From: Pseudoxanthomonas sp. PXM01
Lineage (GTDB): Bacteria; Pseudomonadota; Gammaproteobacteria; Xanthomonadales; Xanthomonadaceae
Length of the DNA: 64,000 bases
NCBI RefSeq assembly: GCF_014851815.1
Contig: NZ_JACVAJ010000001.1
Location: forward strand, 434,001-498,000
Reading direction: 5' to 3'
The notes below the pieces were generated by a model that did no database searches, had not been told where the DNA came from, and was given only the letters and a program-made list of their open reading frames with translations. Positions within the stretch are counted from its first letter, which is position 1. Each line of letters begins with the position of its first letter. Shown here piece by piece: positions 54,412-63,494 of this stretch. The position numbers and the translations under genes are program-made.

Positions 54412-55043
54412 TGGACGGCGACGCCCTGTCCGCCGCCGCGCAGCTGGCAGGCTGGCGCGCTCGCGGCGCCGAGCGCATGGACCCGGTGCGCTTCGCCTTC
54501 ATCGACGCGCTGGCGACACGGGCGCGCGCCCACGAAGGCGCGGCCCGACGCCTGCTGGACGCACGCCTGTCCGGCCTGATCGCGACCTATGCCAGCGATC
54601 TCGCAACATGGACGCCGAGGTCGCCACGCGAGACCGCGCCATCCGAAGACAGCGCACTGCGCCTGCTGGTGACCGCATTGCAGTCGCGCACCCCTGGGCA
54701 GCCGACCGCGGACACGCACACCGGTACGCCGGCCGGCCACGCACCAGCGGTGCTCGAGGAGGCCCGCCGCGTGTGGACCCAGGTGCGCACCGACAGCCAG
54801 CTGCGCGCGTCGCTGGACGATCTGCCTGCCGACGCCGGCCCGCTCAACTCCGGCAAGCTGGTGCACCGTGCGCTGCACTTCATGCGCGATGTATCGCCGG
54901 GTTATCTGCAGCATTTCATCGCCTACACCGACACGCTGTCGTCGCTGGAGCGCCTGCAGCAGGAACGCAGTCCCGTGGCGCCGCTCGGCGCGGACAGCGG
55001 CAGGCCCGCTCGCCGCAGCCGGACCCGCAAGCGCCCGGCCTGA
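54411..55043 (+). CDS. DUF2894-type protein, last gene of motor cassette
   Basis: 210 residues, helical, soluble. It begins with RMDPVRFAFIDALATRA, has a Pro/Thr-rich middle (about 100-125) and ends with an extremely basic tail (RPARRSRTRKRPA) that may bind nucleic acid or membrane. A VLEEARRVWTQVRTDSQLR segment and SGKLVHRALHFMRD are the conserved-looking blocks, as in DUF2894. It shares one base with the MotB/OmpA-like stop (TGATG). Role unknown. Confidence 0.75.
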   Translation: MDGDALSAAAQLAGWRARGAERMDPVRFAFIDALATRARAHEGAARRLLDARLSGLIATYASDLATWTPRSPRETAPSEDSALRLLVTALQSRTPGQPTADTHTGTPAGHAPAVLEEARRVWTQVRTDSQLRASLDDLPADAGPLNSGKLVHRALHFMRDVSPGYLQHFIAYTDTLSSLERLQQERSPVAPLGADSGRPARRSRTRKRPA

Positions 55044-55135
55044 GTCCGGGCGCTCATCGCGGGCGCGATCTCAGTCGCGATGAATCATCCGTAGCGCGTC
55101 ATCGTGACCGACATCGCGCCCACGGCACGTCTTCC

Positions 55136-56443
55136 CTACCGTTCACGCTCCGGGTACAGCAGATGGCGCTGCCGCAGTGTCCGGAACTGTTCGAGTGCAG
55201 GCGCCCAGCGGGCCTCGATGACATCGATGCCCTCTCCGCCCGTGATGGCCCCGCGCAGCCACGGCACGCCGGCAAGCCGGTCGAAAAACGGCGGATCGCC
55301 GGGCAGGAACGCGAAATCCTTCGGATGCTGATCGTGCAGCGCCTTCAGCACGGCAACACCGGTACGCACCGGACGGAAGGCGGTGCGCTCGGTGACATGC
55401 AGCTGGATGCCCGCGCAGGCCTCGCCGGCATGCTTGGAGAACGTAGGCGTGAACCAGGTGGGACGGAAATGCACGCCCGGCAGTTGCATGGCGTTGAGTC
55501 GTTCTGCGAGCGCTCGCGCATCTACCCAGGGCGCACCCACGGTCTCGAACGGTCGCGTTGTGCCACGGCCTTCGGAGACGTTGGTGCCTTCCAGCAGGCC
55601 CGTACCCGGATAGACCAGCGCGGTGTCGGGTGTCGGCATGTTGGGGGACGGCGGCACCCAAGGCAGCGCGCTTCGCAGCGGTTCGTCGCCCCGCTGCCAG
55701 CCGTGCATCGCCACCACGTGCAACTCGGCGCCGATGCCGAACTCGCTGTTGAACAGCATGGCCAGTTCGCCGAGCGTCATGCCGTGCCGCAGGGGAATCG
55801 GGAACAGGCCTACGAACGAGGCCAGCGGGGGCTCGAGCACCGGGCCTTCCACCAGGACCCCGCCCATGGGATCGGGACGGTCGGCGACAACGACGGGAAT
55901 GCCCGCGCGCTTAGCGGCGTGCATCACCCCGGCCAGCGTATACGGGTACGTGTAGAAGCGCGTGCCGACGTCCTGGATGTCGAACACCAGCACGTCGATG
56001 CCTTCCAGCATGGCCGGCGTCGGTTCGCGATGCTCCCCGTACAGACTGTGCACCGGCAGGCCGGTGACGGCATCGCGCGTGGACGCGACCTTGTCGCCGG
56101 CCTGCACGTCGCCGCGCACGCCGTGTTCGGGACCGAACAGCGCCACCAGCTTGAAATCCGACTGCCCGGCGAGGCGATCCACGCTGCTGCGCAGTTGCGC
56201 ATCCACGCCGGTGGCGTTGGTCACCAGCCCCACCCGCTTGCCCCGCAGCAGGTCGAGGCGCTGCTCCAACAGCACCTCGATACCAAGGCGTGGCGCGGTG
56301 ACGGCGCAGTCGCAGACGGGTTCGTCGACCACAGATTGGGCCGACAGCGCGGGCGCCACAGCACCGGCGCAGAGCAAGGCAAGCATCAGTCCGCGCGCCG
56401 TGGGGCGCAGTGCAGCATGCAGCGGACGAGGGAACCGGGGCAT
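55136..56443 (-). CDS. NamZ-type exo-beta-N-acetylmuramidase (DUF1343)
   Basis: 435 residues with a signal peptide (ends APALSAQ). Conserved blocks GKRVGLVTNATGVD, LFGPEHGVRGD, FDIQDVGTRFYTYPYTL, RPDPMGG and GTNVSEGRGTTRPFE define DUF1343, shown for NamZ to remove MurNAc from the non-reducing end of peptidoglycan fragments. It should act in the periplasm. It is divergent from an exported MurQ/GKRP-like gene 116 bp away, suggesting a shared muropeptide pathway. Confidence 0.86.
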   Translation of the reverse strand: MPRFPRPLHAALRPTARGLMLALLCAGAVAPALSAQSVVDEPVCDCAVTAPRLGIEVLLEQRLDLLRGKRVGLVTNATGVDAQLRSSVDRLAGQSDFKLVALFGPEHGVRGDVQAGDKVASTRDAVTGLPVHSLYGEHREPTPAMLEGIDVLVFDIQDVGTRFYTYPYTLAGVMHAAKRAGIPVVVADRPDPMGGVLVEGPVLEPPLASFVGLFPIPLRHGMTLGELAMLFNSEFGIGAELHVVAMHGWQRGDEPLRSALPWVPPSPNMPTPDTALVYPGTGLLEGTNVSEGRGTTRPFETVGAPWVDARALAERLNAMQLPGVHFRPTWFTPTFSKHAGEACAGIQLHVTERTAFRPVRTGVAVLKALHDQHPKDFAFLPGDPPFFDRLAGVPWLRGAITGGEGIDVIEARWAPALEQFRTLRQRHLLYPERER

Positions 56444-56559
56444 AGTGTCGCGACCGTTTGCTATCGTTGTCGCGACGATAGCAGCCTGCGTCCGGCACCG
56501 TGCGAAGGGGATCTGCCGCCGGTACCGACGCATTCTTCCGTTGTCAGGTGAGGGATCCG

Positions 56560-58641
56560 ATGTCCCGTATGGCGAAACGCATCATGCACAGCATGTCTTT
56601 CCTTGTCATGGCCGGCGTGCTGGCCCCCGCGGCGGCCCAACCCGCATCGAACCGCCTGGGGGTGTCGCCGTCAGCGCAATCGCAGGATTTCGTGGCGAAC
56701 AAGCAGCAGTTCCAGTTGCACAGCCTGCTGACCGAGCAGCGCCATCCACGCAGCTTCGACCTGAGCACGCGCATCGCCGCCGATACCACCGATGGCCTGG
56801 CCTCGCTGCTGGCGGTGGACGAAGACATCGCCAAGGCGCTGCGGGGCGTGGCTGACGATCCGGCCCGGCTGGCCGCGCTGGAGACCGCTTCGCACGAGAT
56901 CACCCGCGCATTGCGCGAAGGCCACCGCCTGTACTTCTACGGAACCGGTTCCACCGGCCGTCTGGCCGAAACCATCGAGAGCGGCCTGTGGCGGCCCTTC
57001 TGGCAGCGCACCGCGCAATCGCCGCTCTCGGCGAAGATCGATGCACGCTATCCCGCCCTTGGCGAGCGCGTGCGCGGCGAGATCACCGGCGGCGACCGTG
57101 CACTGATCGCTTCGCTGGAAGGCTTCGAGGACATTCCCGAGATCGGCCGACTGCAGCTGCAGGACAATGGTATCCGGCCGCACGATCTGGTGTTCGCGGT
57201 CACCGAGGGCGGTGAAACGTCCGCCGTGATCGGCACCGCACTGGCCGCCGCCGACCAGGCAGGTACGGACGCGCGGCGCACCTGGTTCGTCTACAACAAT
57301 CCCGATGACGTGCTGCGCCCGTTCGAACGCAGCCGCCGCGTGCTCGACGATGCGCGTATCACCAAGATCGCGCTGCCGACAGGTCCGCAGGCGATCACGG
57401 GTTCCACCCGCATGCAGGCCACCACCACCAGCCTGTACGTGCTGGGTGTCGTGCTGGAAGACGCCACCCGCGCACTGCTGCGCGACGTGTTGTCGGCCGA
57501 CGAACTGGCGTCGCTCAGCTTCGGCGAGGCCAGCATCGCTGACCGCCTGCGCGGCTTCACCACGCTGCAGCAGACCGCCGCGGCCGCTGCGCCCAGGCTG
57601 GCCGCATGGACCGATCGCGAGGCCGCGAGCTACGCGAACGGCCACCGCGCCACCTACCTGGCCACGCGCGCACTGATGCCGGTGTTCGTGGACGTGACCG
57701 AACGCGCGCCGACATTCCGCCTGGGGCCGCTGGATGCGGTCAATGCGACCGAGCGTCGTTCCTGGATCCAGGTGTGGACGCCGGCCGACGACGGCGCGCA
57801 GGCCTGGCAGGCACTGCTGCACCGGCCGTTCCATGGCCTCGACAAGGCGCTGTACCTGCCGCCGTTCGAGAACGGCATCGCCGATCCCTACCTGAAGGAA
57901 GCCGCGCTGCGTGGCCTGTCCAATGCCGGCGACGAACAGCAGGCGCTGTACGACCTGTCGTACTCCGCGGCGAACATGCAGCGCAATGCGCCCGCCGCAG
58001 GCGATTCCGGCGCGCTGATCCTGCTCGGTGACGAAGCGCACCAGGCTGCCAACCGCACGTGGCTGGAGGCGGCGACGGCGGCCGGTGCGGAACTGGTCCT
58101 GTTCTCGGTGTCCGCGCGACCGCTGGATTCGGACGTGCTGCGCGATGTCGCCGCCCTGCCCCGTCCGGTGCCGGTGATCGCGGTGACGGTACCGCAGCGC
58201 GATGCCTTCGAGCTCAACCAGACCATCGTGCTGAAGATGCTGCTCAACGCGCATTCCACCGGCGTGATGGCCAAGCGGGGCCGCGTGGTCGGCAACACCA
58301 TGACCAGCGTACAGCCCGGCAACCTGAAACTGATCGGCCGCGCGACGTGGCTGATCCTCTCGCACGTCAACGGCGTGCTCGCCACGCCGACGTGGCGCGA
58401 TGCGCACGGCACGACCGCAGCGTTGTCCTATGCGGAGGCCAACGCCGTGCTGTTCGAGGCCATCGAACAGCGGCGCAGCGCCACCGGTGCATCCGCACTG
58501 CCGGAAGTGGAGTTGTCCGTGGTCGCGGTGCTGGACGCACTGAAGGCCGGCAAGCCGGTTGACTGGAGCGCCGCGGCGGCGACGTTGCGCGGTGGCGGCC
58601 TGAACCGCTACCTCGCGCCCTACGCGGCTTCCACGCCCTGA
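56560..58641 (+). CDS. Exported double-SIS protein related to MurQ/glucokinase regulatory protein
   Basis: 693 residues with an apparent signal peptide (about 1-27, ending PAAAQ). The first SIS domain has GTGSTGRLAETIE and AVTEGGETSAVIGT, and ITGSTRMQATT corresponds to the ITGSTR block of MurQ. The second half repeats the theme (ALILLGDEAHQAAN, NAHSTGVMAKRGRVVGN). MurQ is a cytoplasmic MurNAc-6-phosphate etherase; the double SIS layout is like GKRP. A periplasmic form would be unusual. AGGTGAGGG precedes ATG 56560. It is divergent from the NamZ-type gene. Confidence 0.8.
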   Translation: MSRMAKRIMHSMSFLVMAGVLAPAAAQPASNRLGVSPSAQSQDFVANKQQFQLHSLLTEQRHPRSFDLSTRIAADTTDGLASLLAVDEDIAKALRGVADDPARLAALETASHEITRALREGHRLYFYGTGSTGRLAETIESGLWRPFWQRTAQSPLSAKIDARYPALGERVRGEITGGDRALIASLEGFEDIPEIGRLQLQDNGIRPHDLVFAVTEGGETSAVIGTALAAADQAGTDARRTWFVYNNPDDVLRPFERSRRVLDDARITKIALPTGPQAITGSTRMQATTTSLYVLGVVLEDATRALLRDVLSADELASLSFGEASIADRLRGFTTLQQTAAAAAPRLAAWTDREAASYANGHRATYLATRALMPVFVDVTERAPTFRLGPLDAVNATERRSWIQVWTPADDGAQAWQALLHRPFHGLDKALYLPPFENGIADPYLKEAALRGLSNAGDEQQALYDLSYSAANMQRNAPAAGDSGALILLGDEAHQAANRTWLEAATAAGAELVLFSVSARPLDSDVLRDVAALPRPVPVIAVTVPQRDAFELNQTIVLKMLLNAHSTGVMAKRGRVVGNTMTSVQPGNLKLIGRATWLILSHVNGVLATPTWRDAHGTTAALSYAEANAVLFEAIEQRRSATGASALPEVELSVVAVLDALKAGKPVDWSAAAATLRGGGLNRYLAPYAASTP

Positions 58642-58646
58642 GGAAA

Positions 58647-58669
58647 CGCGCTCCCTGTCCGGGAGCGCG
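58647..58669. terminator. Hairpin between MurQ-like gene and tex
   Basis: CGCGCTCCC/GGGAGCGCG 9-bp stem (58647-58655 with 58661-58669) with a 5-nt loop between convergent genes. The T-tract is poor on both sides, so it may be a weak terminator. Confidence 0.5.
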
Positions 58670-58675
58670 CCTTGA

Positions 58676-61039
58676 TCAGCCCTGCCCCTTTGCGCGGGCG
58701 AACGCCGCGGCCAGCGCGTTGTCCGCGGGTGCCGCCGTCGTTTTTGCAGGAGCCGGGCCACGCCGCTGGTCACGCGGATTGCCGCGGTCCTGTCCGCGCG
58801 GCGGTCGCGGATCGTTGTTGCGGGCTTCGCGCGGGGCCTGCGGGGCCGGCGCGTCGTCCAGGCGGCGCGTCAGCGCGATGCGCTTGCGGGCCACGTCGAC
58901 CTCCAACACCTTCACCTTGACGATGTCGCCGGCCTTCACCACCTCGCGGGGATCCTTCACGTAGCGGTCGGCCAGCGCGGAGATGTGGATCAGGCCGTCC
59001 TGGTGCACGCCGATGTCGACGAACGCACCGAACGCGGCCACGTTGCTGACCACCCCTTCCAGGATCATCCCTTCGCGCAGGTCCTTGATGTCCTCCACGC
59101 CGTCGGCGAAACGCGCGGCCTTGAACTCGGGACGCGGGTCGCGGCCGGGCTTCTCCAGTTCCTTCAGGATGTCGCGGATGGTCGGCACGCCGAACTTGTC
59201 GTCGGTGTACTGCTCGGCCTTCACCGCACGCAGAAACACGATGTCGCCGACAATCTGCTTCACCTGCCGGCCGCTGCCGGCGAGGATGCGTTCCACCACC
59301 GGATAGGCTTCCGGGTGCACCGACGAGGCGTCCAGCGGCTCGTCGCCATCGGCGATGCGCAGGAAGCCGGCACACTGCTCGAAGGTTTTCTCGCCCAGAC
59401 GCGGCACGCCCAGGAGCGCTTTTCGGGTGCGGAAGGCACCGTGCTCGTCGCGGAAGCGGACGATGTTCTCGGCTACCGTCGACGACAGACCGGACACGCG
59501 CGTCAACAGTGCCGCCGACGCCGTGTTGACGTCCACACCCACCGCGTTGACGCAGTCCTCGACGCGCGCGTCCAGCGCACGCGCCAGGCGGAACTGGTCG
59601 ACGTCGTGCTGGTACTGGCCGACGCCGATCGCCTTCGGCTCGATCTTGACCAGCTCCGCCAGCGGATCCTGCAGGCGGCGCGCGATGGACACTGCGCCAC
59701 GGATGCTGACGTCCAGATCAGGAAACTCCTTCGCCGCGAACTCGGACGCCGAGTAGACCGACGCGCCCGCTTCGCTGACGACGATCTTGTCCATCTTCAG
59801 CTCGGCGGCCTGCTTGATGAGATCGCCGGCCAGCTTGTCGGTCTCGCGGCTGGCGGTGCCGTTGCCGATGGCGATCAGGTCGACCCGGTGCTTCGTGCAC
59901 AGCGCGCGCAGCACGTGCAGCGACTGGTCCCACTGACGCTTGGGTTCGTGCGGATAGATGGTCGCGGTGTCGACCAGCTTGCCGGTACGGTCGACCACGG
60001 CGACCTTCACGCCGGTGCGCAGTCCGGGATCGAGACCCAGCACGGCTTTCGGTCCTGCTGGCGCGGCCAGCAGCAGATCTTTGAGGTTGTCGCCGAACAC
60101 GGTGATGGCCTCGGCTTCGGCCTTCTCCCGCGCCTGGTTGAACAGGTCGAGCAGCAGGTGCATGTGCAGCTTGGCGCGCCAGGTCAGGCGGCAGGCATCC
60201 AGCAGCCACTTGTCGGCGGCGCGGCCCTGCGCGGAGACCCCGGCGTGCACCGCCACGCGACCTTCTGCCTGCTGATGGCCTGGCTCGGCCTCCATGCCCG
60301 GATCGAGATCGAGCAGCAGGATCTCTTCGCGGCGCGCACGGAACAGCGCCAGCAGGCGGTGCGAGGGAATCTTCGCCAGTGATTCGGCGTGGTCGAAGTA
60401 GTCGCGGTACTTCGCACCTTCGTTTTCCTTGCCCTCGGCGACCTTGGCGCGGATCACGCCCACGTCGGCCATCCAGCCGCGCAGCTCGCCCACCAGCCCG
60501 GCGTTCTCGCCCCAGCGCTCCATCAGGATCGCGCGCGCGCCATCGAGCGCCGCCTTTGCATCGGCGACACCCTTCTCGGCATCGATGTAGGCGGCCGCTG
60601 CGGTCTCGGGCACCTGCGTCGGGTCTGCGAGCAGACCGTCGGCCAACGGCTCCAGACCGGCTTCGCGCGCGATCTGCGCGCGGGTGCGGCGCTTGGGCTT
60701 GTACGGCAGATAGAGATCTTCCAGCCGCGACTTCGTGTCCGCGGCCTCGATCTCCGCACGGAGTACATCGGTCAGCTTGCCCTGCTCATCGATGCTGGCA
60801 AGCACGGCAGCGCGGCGGTCTTCCAGTTCGCGCAGGTAGGTCAGGCGCACTTCGAGGTTGCGCAACTGGGTGTCGTCGAGGCCGCCCGTGACTTCCTTGC
60901 GATAGCGTGCGATGAACGGCACCGTGGCGCCCTCATCCAGCAGCACAATGGCAGCCTTGGCCTGGGCAGTCTGCGCGCCGATCTCGGTGGCGATGGTGGC
61001 AGCGATGTGCTGGGCGATCTGGGGATTGCGGTCTTGCAT
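58676..61039 (-). CDS. tex: Tex, RNA-binding transcription accessory protein
   Basis: 787 residues. N-terminal helix-turn-helix region ([18 protein letters not shown]), YqgF-like RNase H fold ([17 protein letters not shown]), helix-hairpin-helix ([16 protein letters not shown]) and a C-terminal S1 RNA-binding domain (about 650-722), followed by a Pro/Arg/Ala-rich tail. Tex is an essential or virulence-related nucleic acid-binding protein in several bacteria. ATG 61039 starts [11 protein letters not shown], the conserved beginning. Confidence 0.95.
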   Translation of the reverse strand: MQDRNPQIAQHIAATIATEIGAQTAQAKAAIVLLDEGATVPFIARYRKEVTGGLDDTQLRNLEVRLTYLRELEDRRAAVLASIDEQGKLTDVLRAEIEAADTKSRLEDLYLPYKPKRRTRAQIAREAGLEPLADGLLADPTQVPETAAAAYIDAEKGVADAKAALDGARAILMERWGENAGLVGELRGWMADVGVIRAKVAEGKENEGAKYRDYFDHAESLAKIPSHRLLALFRARREEILLLDLDPGMEAEPGHQQAEGRVAVHAGVSAQGRAADKWLLDACRLTWRAKLHMHLLLDLFNQAREKAEAEAITVFGDNLKDLLLAAPAGPKAVLGLDPGLRTGVKVAVVDRTGKLVDTATIYPHEPKRQWDQSLHVLRALCTKHRVDLIAIGNGTASRETDKLAGDLIKQAAELKMDKIVVSEAGASVYSASEFAAKEFPDLDVSIRGAVSIARRLQDPLAELVKIEPKAIGVGQYQHDVDQFRLARALDARVEDCVNAVGVDVNTASAALLTRVSGLSSTVAENIVRFRDEHGAFRTRKALLGVPRLGEKTFEQCAGFLRIADGDEPLDASSVHPEAYPVVERILAGSGRQVKQIVGDIVFLRAVKAEQYTDDKFGVPTIRDILKELEKPGRDPRPEFKAARFADGVEDIKDLREGMILEGVVSNVAAFGAFVDIGVHQDGLIHISALADRYVKDPREVVKAGDIVKVKVLEVDVARKRIALTRRLDDAPAPQAPREARNNDPRPPRGQDRGNPRDQRRGPAPAKTTAAPADNALAAAFARAKGQG

Positions 61040-61144
61040 TGCGTCCGTACTTGAATGACCCGATGGATCGGGTGGGACCCCGATTGTGGCAACGGATGGC
61101 GGTGCTGGAAACGGGTTGACAGCGGATGGCAGACCCGCCAAAGA

Positions 61145-61170
61145 AAACGGGCCGCTTGCGCGGCCCGTTT
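61145..61170 (-). terminator. Terminator of the OmpA-family lipoprotein gene
   Basis: AAACGGGCCGC/GCGGCCCGTTT 11-bp stem with a TTGC loop; read on the minus strand it ends in TTTTCTTT. It lies 21 bp after the stop of the lipoprotein gene. Confidence 0.88.
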
Positions 61171-61191
61171 CGCCCATCTCGCGTTGACGTG

Positions 61192-61866
61192 TTACGAACG
61201 CACCGGCAGCACGCGAACCTCGACGCGGCGGTTGGCGGCACGCCCCGAGTCGGTGTCGTTGCTGGCGATCGGATAGCGCTTGCCCATGCCGACGATCTCG
61301 AAACGCTCGCGCTGCAGGCCCTGGCCGATCAGGTAGTTGCCGACCGATGCGGCGCGCTGCTCGGACAGGCGCTGGTTGACGGCATCGGAGCCGACACTGT
61401 CGGTGTGGCCGCTGACTTCCACGATCGTCTGGTTGTACTCGCGCAATGTCGACGCCACGTTGTTGAGCGCCGGATAGAACTGCGACTTCAGGTCGGCCTT
61501 GCCGAAGTCGAAGGTCACGCCGTCAGGCAGGTTGAGCTTGATGACGTCGCCATCGCGGCTGACGTCGATGCCGGTGCCGGCGGTCTGGCGTCGCAGTTCG
61601 GCTTCCTGGCGGTCCTGGTAGGCGCCGATGGCGCCGCCGGTGAGGCCGCCCACGCCGGCACCGACCAGCGCACGCTGGCGGCGCTCGGTGGCATCGCCGC
61701 CACTGAGCAGGCCGGCGACCGCGCCGATGCCGGCGCCGATCAGCGCGCCGCGCTGGGTGCGGTTAGGGTCGTTGGGATCGTTGGTCTGGCCGGTGTAGCT
61801 GGCGCAACCGCCAAGCATCGTGACGGTTAGTGCCGCAAGGGCGCCGGTCTTCAGCATCGCATTCAT
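61192..61866 (-). CDS. OmpA-family lipoprotein (YiaD-like, glycine-zipper)
   Basis: 224 residues. Lipobox LGGC puts the lipidated Cys at about position 21. A glycine-zipper region (about 40-85: [30 protein letters not shown]) is followed by a C-terminal OmpA domain (about 105-220) with [33 protein letters not shown] and NRRVEVRV. It anchors the outer membrane to peptidoglycan. AGGAGG precedes the ATG. The YiaD/slipB-type combination is common in gammaproteobacteria. Confidence 0.9.
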   Translation of the reverse strand: MNAMLKTGALAALTVTMLGGCASYTGQTNDPNDPNRTQRGALIGAGIGAVAGLLSGGDATERRQRALVGAGVGGLTGGAIGAYQDRQEAELRRQTAGTGIDVSRDGDVIKLNLPDGVTFDFGKADLKSQFYPALNNVASTLREYNQTIVEVSGHTDSVGSDAVNQRLSEQRAASVGNYLIGQGLQRERFEIVGMGKRYPIASNDTDSGRAANRRVEVRVLPVRS

Positions 61867-61974
61867 GAGTCCTCCTGGGTGGCTTGCGGGGTGACGCGGA
61901 ACGGGGGCAAGCCTAACCAGCGGAGTGTTCACTTCATGCGATTTGAGCCCTGTTCATTCAGGTGGCGGCGGGGA

Positions 61975-63435
61975 TCAGGACAACAGCGCGGTGGCCGCCG
62001 GCGCATCCAATGTCTGCCCCCAGTCGCCCATCAGCGACAGGTACAGCAGCTTCTCGAACTCCGGACCGAAGCGGCGGATCACCGCATCCGGATCGGGGAT
62101 CAGCTTGGCATCGGAGATCAGGCCGAAATGCACGCGACCGTTGTAGCTGAGGATCGACACGCCAATGCCGATCGAGCCGGTCTGCGGCACCCAGAACATC
62201 ATGTCCCTGAGTCGCGAACCACCCATGTAGAGCGGCTGCTGGGGGCCTGGCACGTTGGTCGCCACCGCCGTTGCTTTGCGCGAGAACAGCTCCAGCGCGA
62301 CGCTCTGGATGGCCGATGGCGCCATGCCGAGCGCAGCAAGAAGTCCAAATGCAACAATGGCTTGACGCGAGTTCTTGAGATCCCGCATGCACTCGGCAAC
62401 CCGTTCGAGGCGACGGATCGGGTTGTCCTCGCCGACCGGCAGGTCGAGGAACACGAGGCCGAAGTGGTTGCCCAGCTTGCGGGCGTGCTCGAGCGGTCGC
62501 AGGTTGACCGGCACCGTTGCGCGCAAGGTCACGCCGTCGAGCTGCTCGCCGCGTTCCAGCATGTAGCTGCGCAACGCACCGGCCGCGGCGGCCATCAGCA
62601 CATCGTTGACCGTGCAGTCGCAGGCACGGCCGACCGCTTTCACTTCCTCCAGATCCAGCGGCTCGGCCCACGCCACGCGCTTGCTCACCCCCAGCTTGCC
62701 GCGCAGCAGCGTCGGCGGGTCGTCCGACAGCGACAGCGCATGCAGCAGCTCTCGGCCGATCTCGCCGCCCTCCTTCGCCAGCATCGTGGCCAGCGTGGGG
62801 TCCTGCATCATCTCCATGCCCTTGCCGATCACCTTGCCGCCGATCTGCACGTAACGGTCGATGGCACCGACGCGGCGCACGACCTCCGCGCCATCCTTCT
62901 TCAGCCAGCTCGAACGCAGATCCTTGCCGGCATCGGGTTTGCGGCTGGTATCGGTCAGCGACAGCAACACCTGGACCAGCGCGATGCCGTCCGCATAGCT
63001 GTGATGGATGCGTGCGACCAGGGCCGAGCCGGTGCCATAGCGTTCGATCAGGTGGAACTGCCAAAGCGGCTTGGTCTTGTCGAGCGGCGTGGAGGCCATC
63101 TGGCTGGTGAATCGCTCCAGCGCCTTCTTCTCCGATTTGGGATCGTGACGCCCCGGCAATGCGGACAGGCGCACGTGCCAGTCGAGGTCGAAGTCGGGAT
63201 CGGTCACCCACGACGCGCCCGCTGGCGTGTCGACGGCCTTCTGGAGGAAGCGCGGATAAGCTAGGAAGCGCTTCTTGATGACCTGCTTCAGCGTGTCGAG
63301 CGTCATCGGCTCGTCAAACATCAGCACGCCGGTGATCATCATCGGGTTGGTCGGACGGCACATCCGCAACCAGGCGGTATCGACTCGCGACATCGGCTCG
63401 CGACGCGGCTTTGCCGACGCTTTCTTCGTGGCCAT
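61975..63435 (-). CDS. WS/DGAT-type O-acyltransferase (wax ester synthase/diacylglycerol acyltransferase family)
   Basis: 486 residues. The acyltransferase active motif HHxxxDG is present as HHSYADG at 144-150, and NVPGPQQPLYMGG matches the family C-terminal block. It begins MSRVDTAWLRMCRPTNPM after a short basic stretch. Such enzymes esterify fatty acyl-CoA to alcohols or diacylglycerol. The lipid made is unknown. It is preceded by a photolyase gene on the same strand, 59 bp away. Confidence 0.9.
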   Translation of the reverse strand: MATKKASAKPRREPMSRVDTAWLRMCRPTNPMMITGVLMFDEPMTLDTLKQVIKKRFLAYPRFLQKAVDTPAGASWVTDPDFDLDWHVRLSALPGRHDPKSEKKALERFTSQMASTPLDKTKPLWQFHLIERYGTGSALVARIHHSYADGIALVQVLLSLTDTSRKPDAGKDLRSSWLKKDGAEVVRRVGAIDRYVQIGGKVIGKGMEMMQDPTLATMLAKEGGEIGRELLHALSLSDDPPTLLRGKLGVSKRVAWAEPLDLEEVKAVGRACDCTVNDVLMAAAAGALRSYMLERGEQLDGVTLRATVPVNLRPLEHARKLGNHFGLVFLDLPVGEDNPIRRLERVAECMRDLKNSRQAIVAFGLLAALGMAPSAIQSVALELFSRKATAVATNVPGPQQPLYMGGSRLRDMMFWVPQTGSIGIGVSILSYNGRVHFGLISDAKLIPDPDAVIRRFGPEFEKLLYLSLMGDWGQTLDAPAATALLS

Positions 63436-63494
63436 GCTTGCCCTCCTGTCCCGCGCCGAGTGAAGCACGCGGCGCCGAAAGGCGTCAACGCGGC

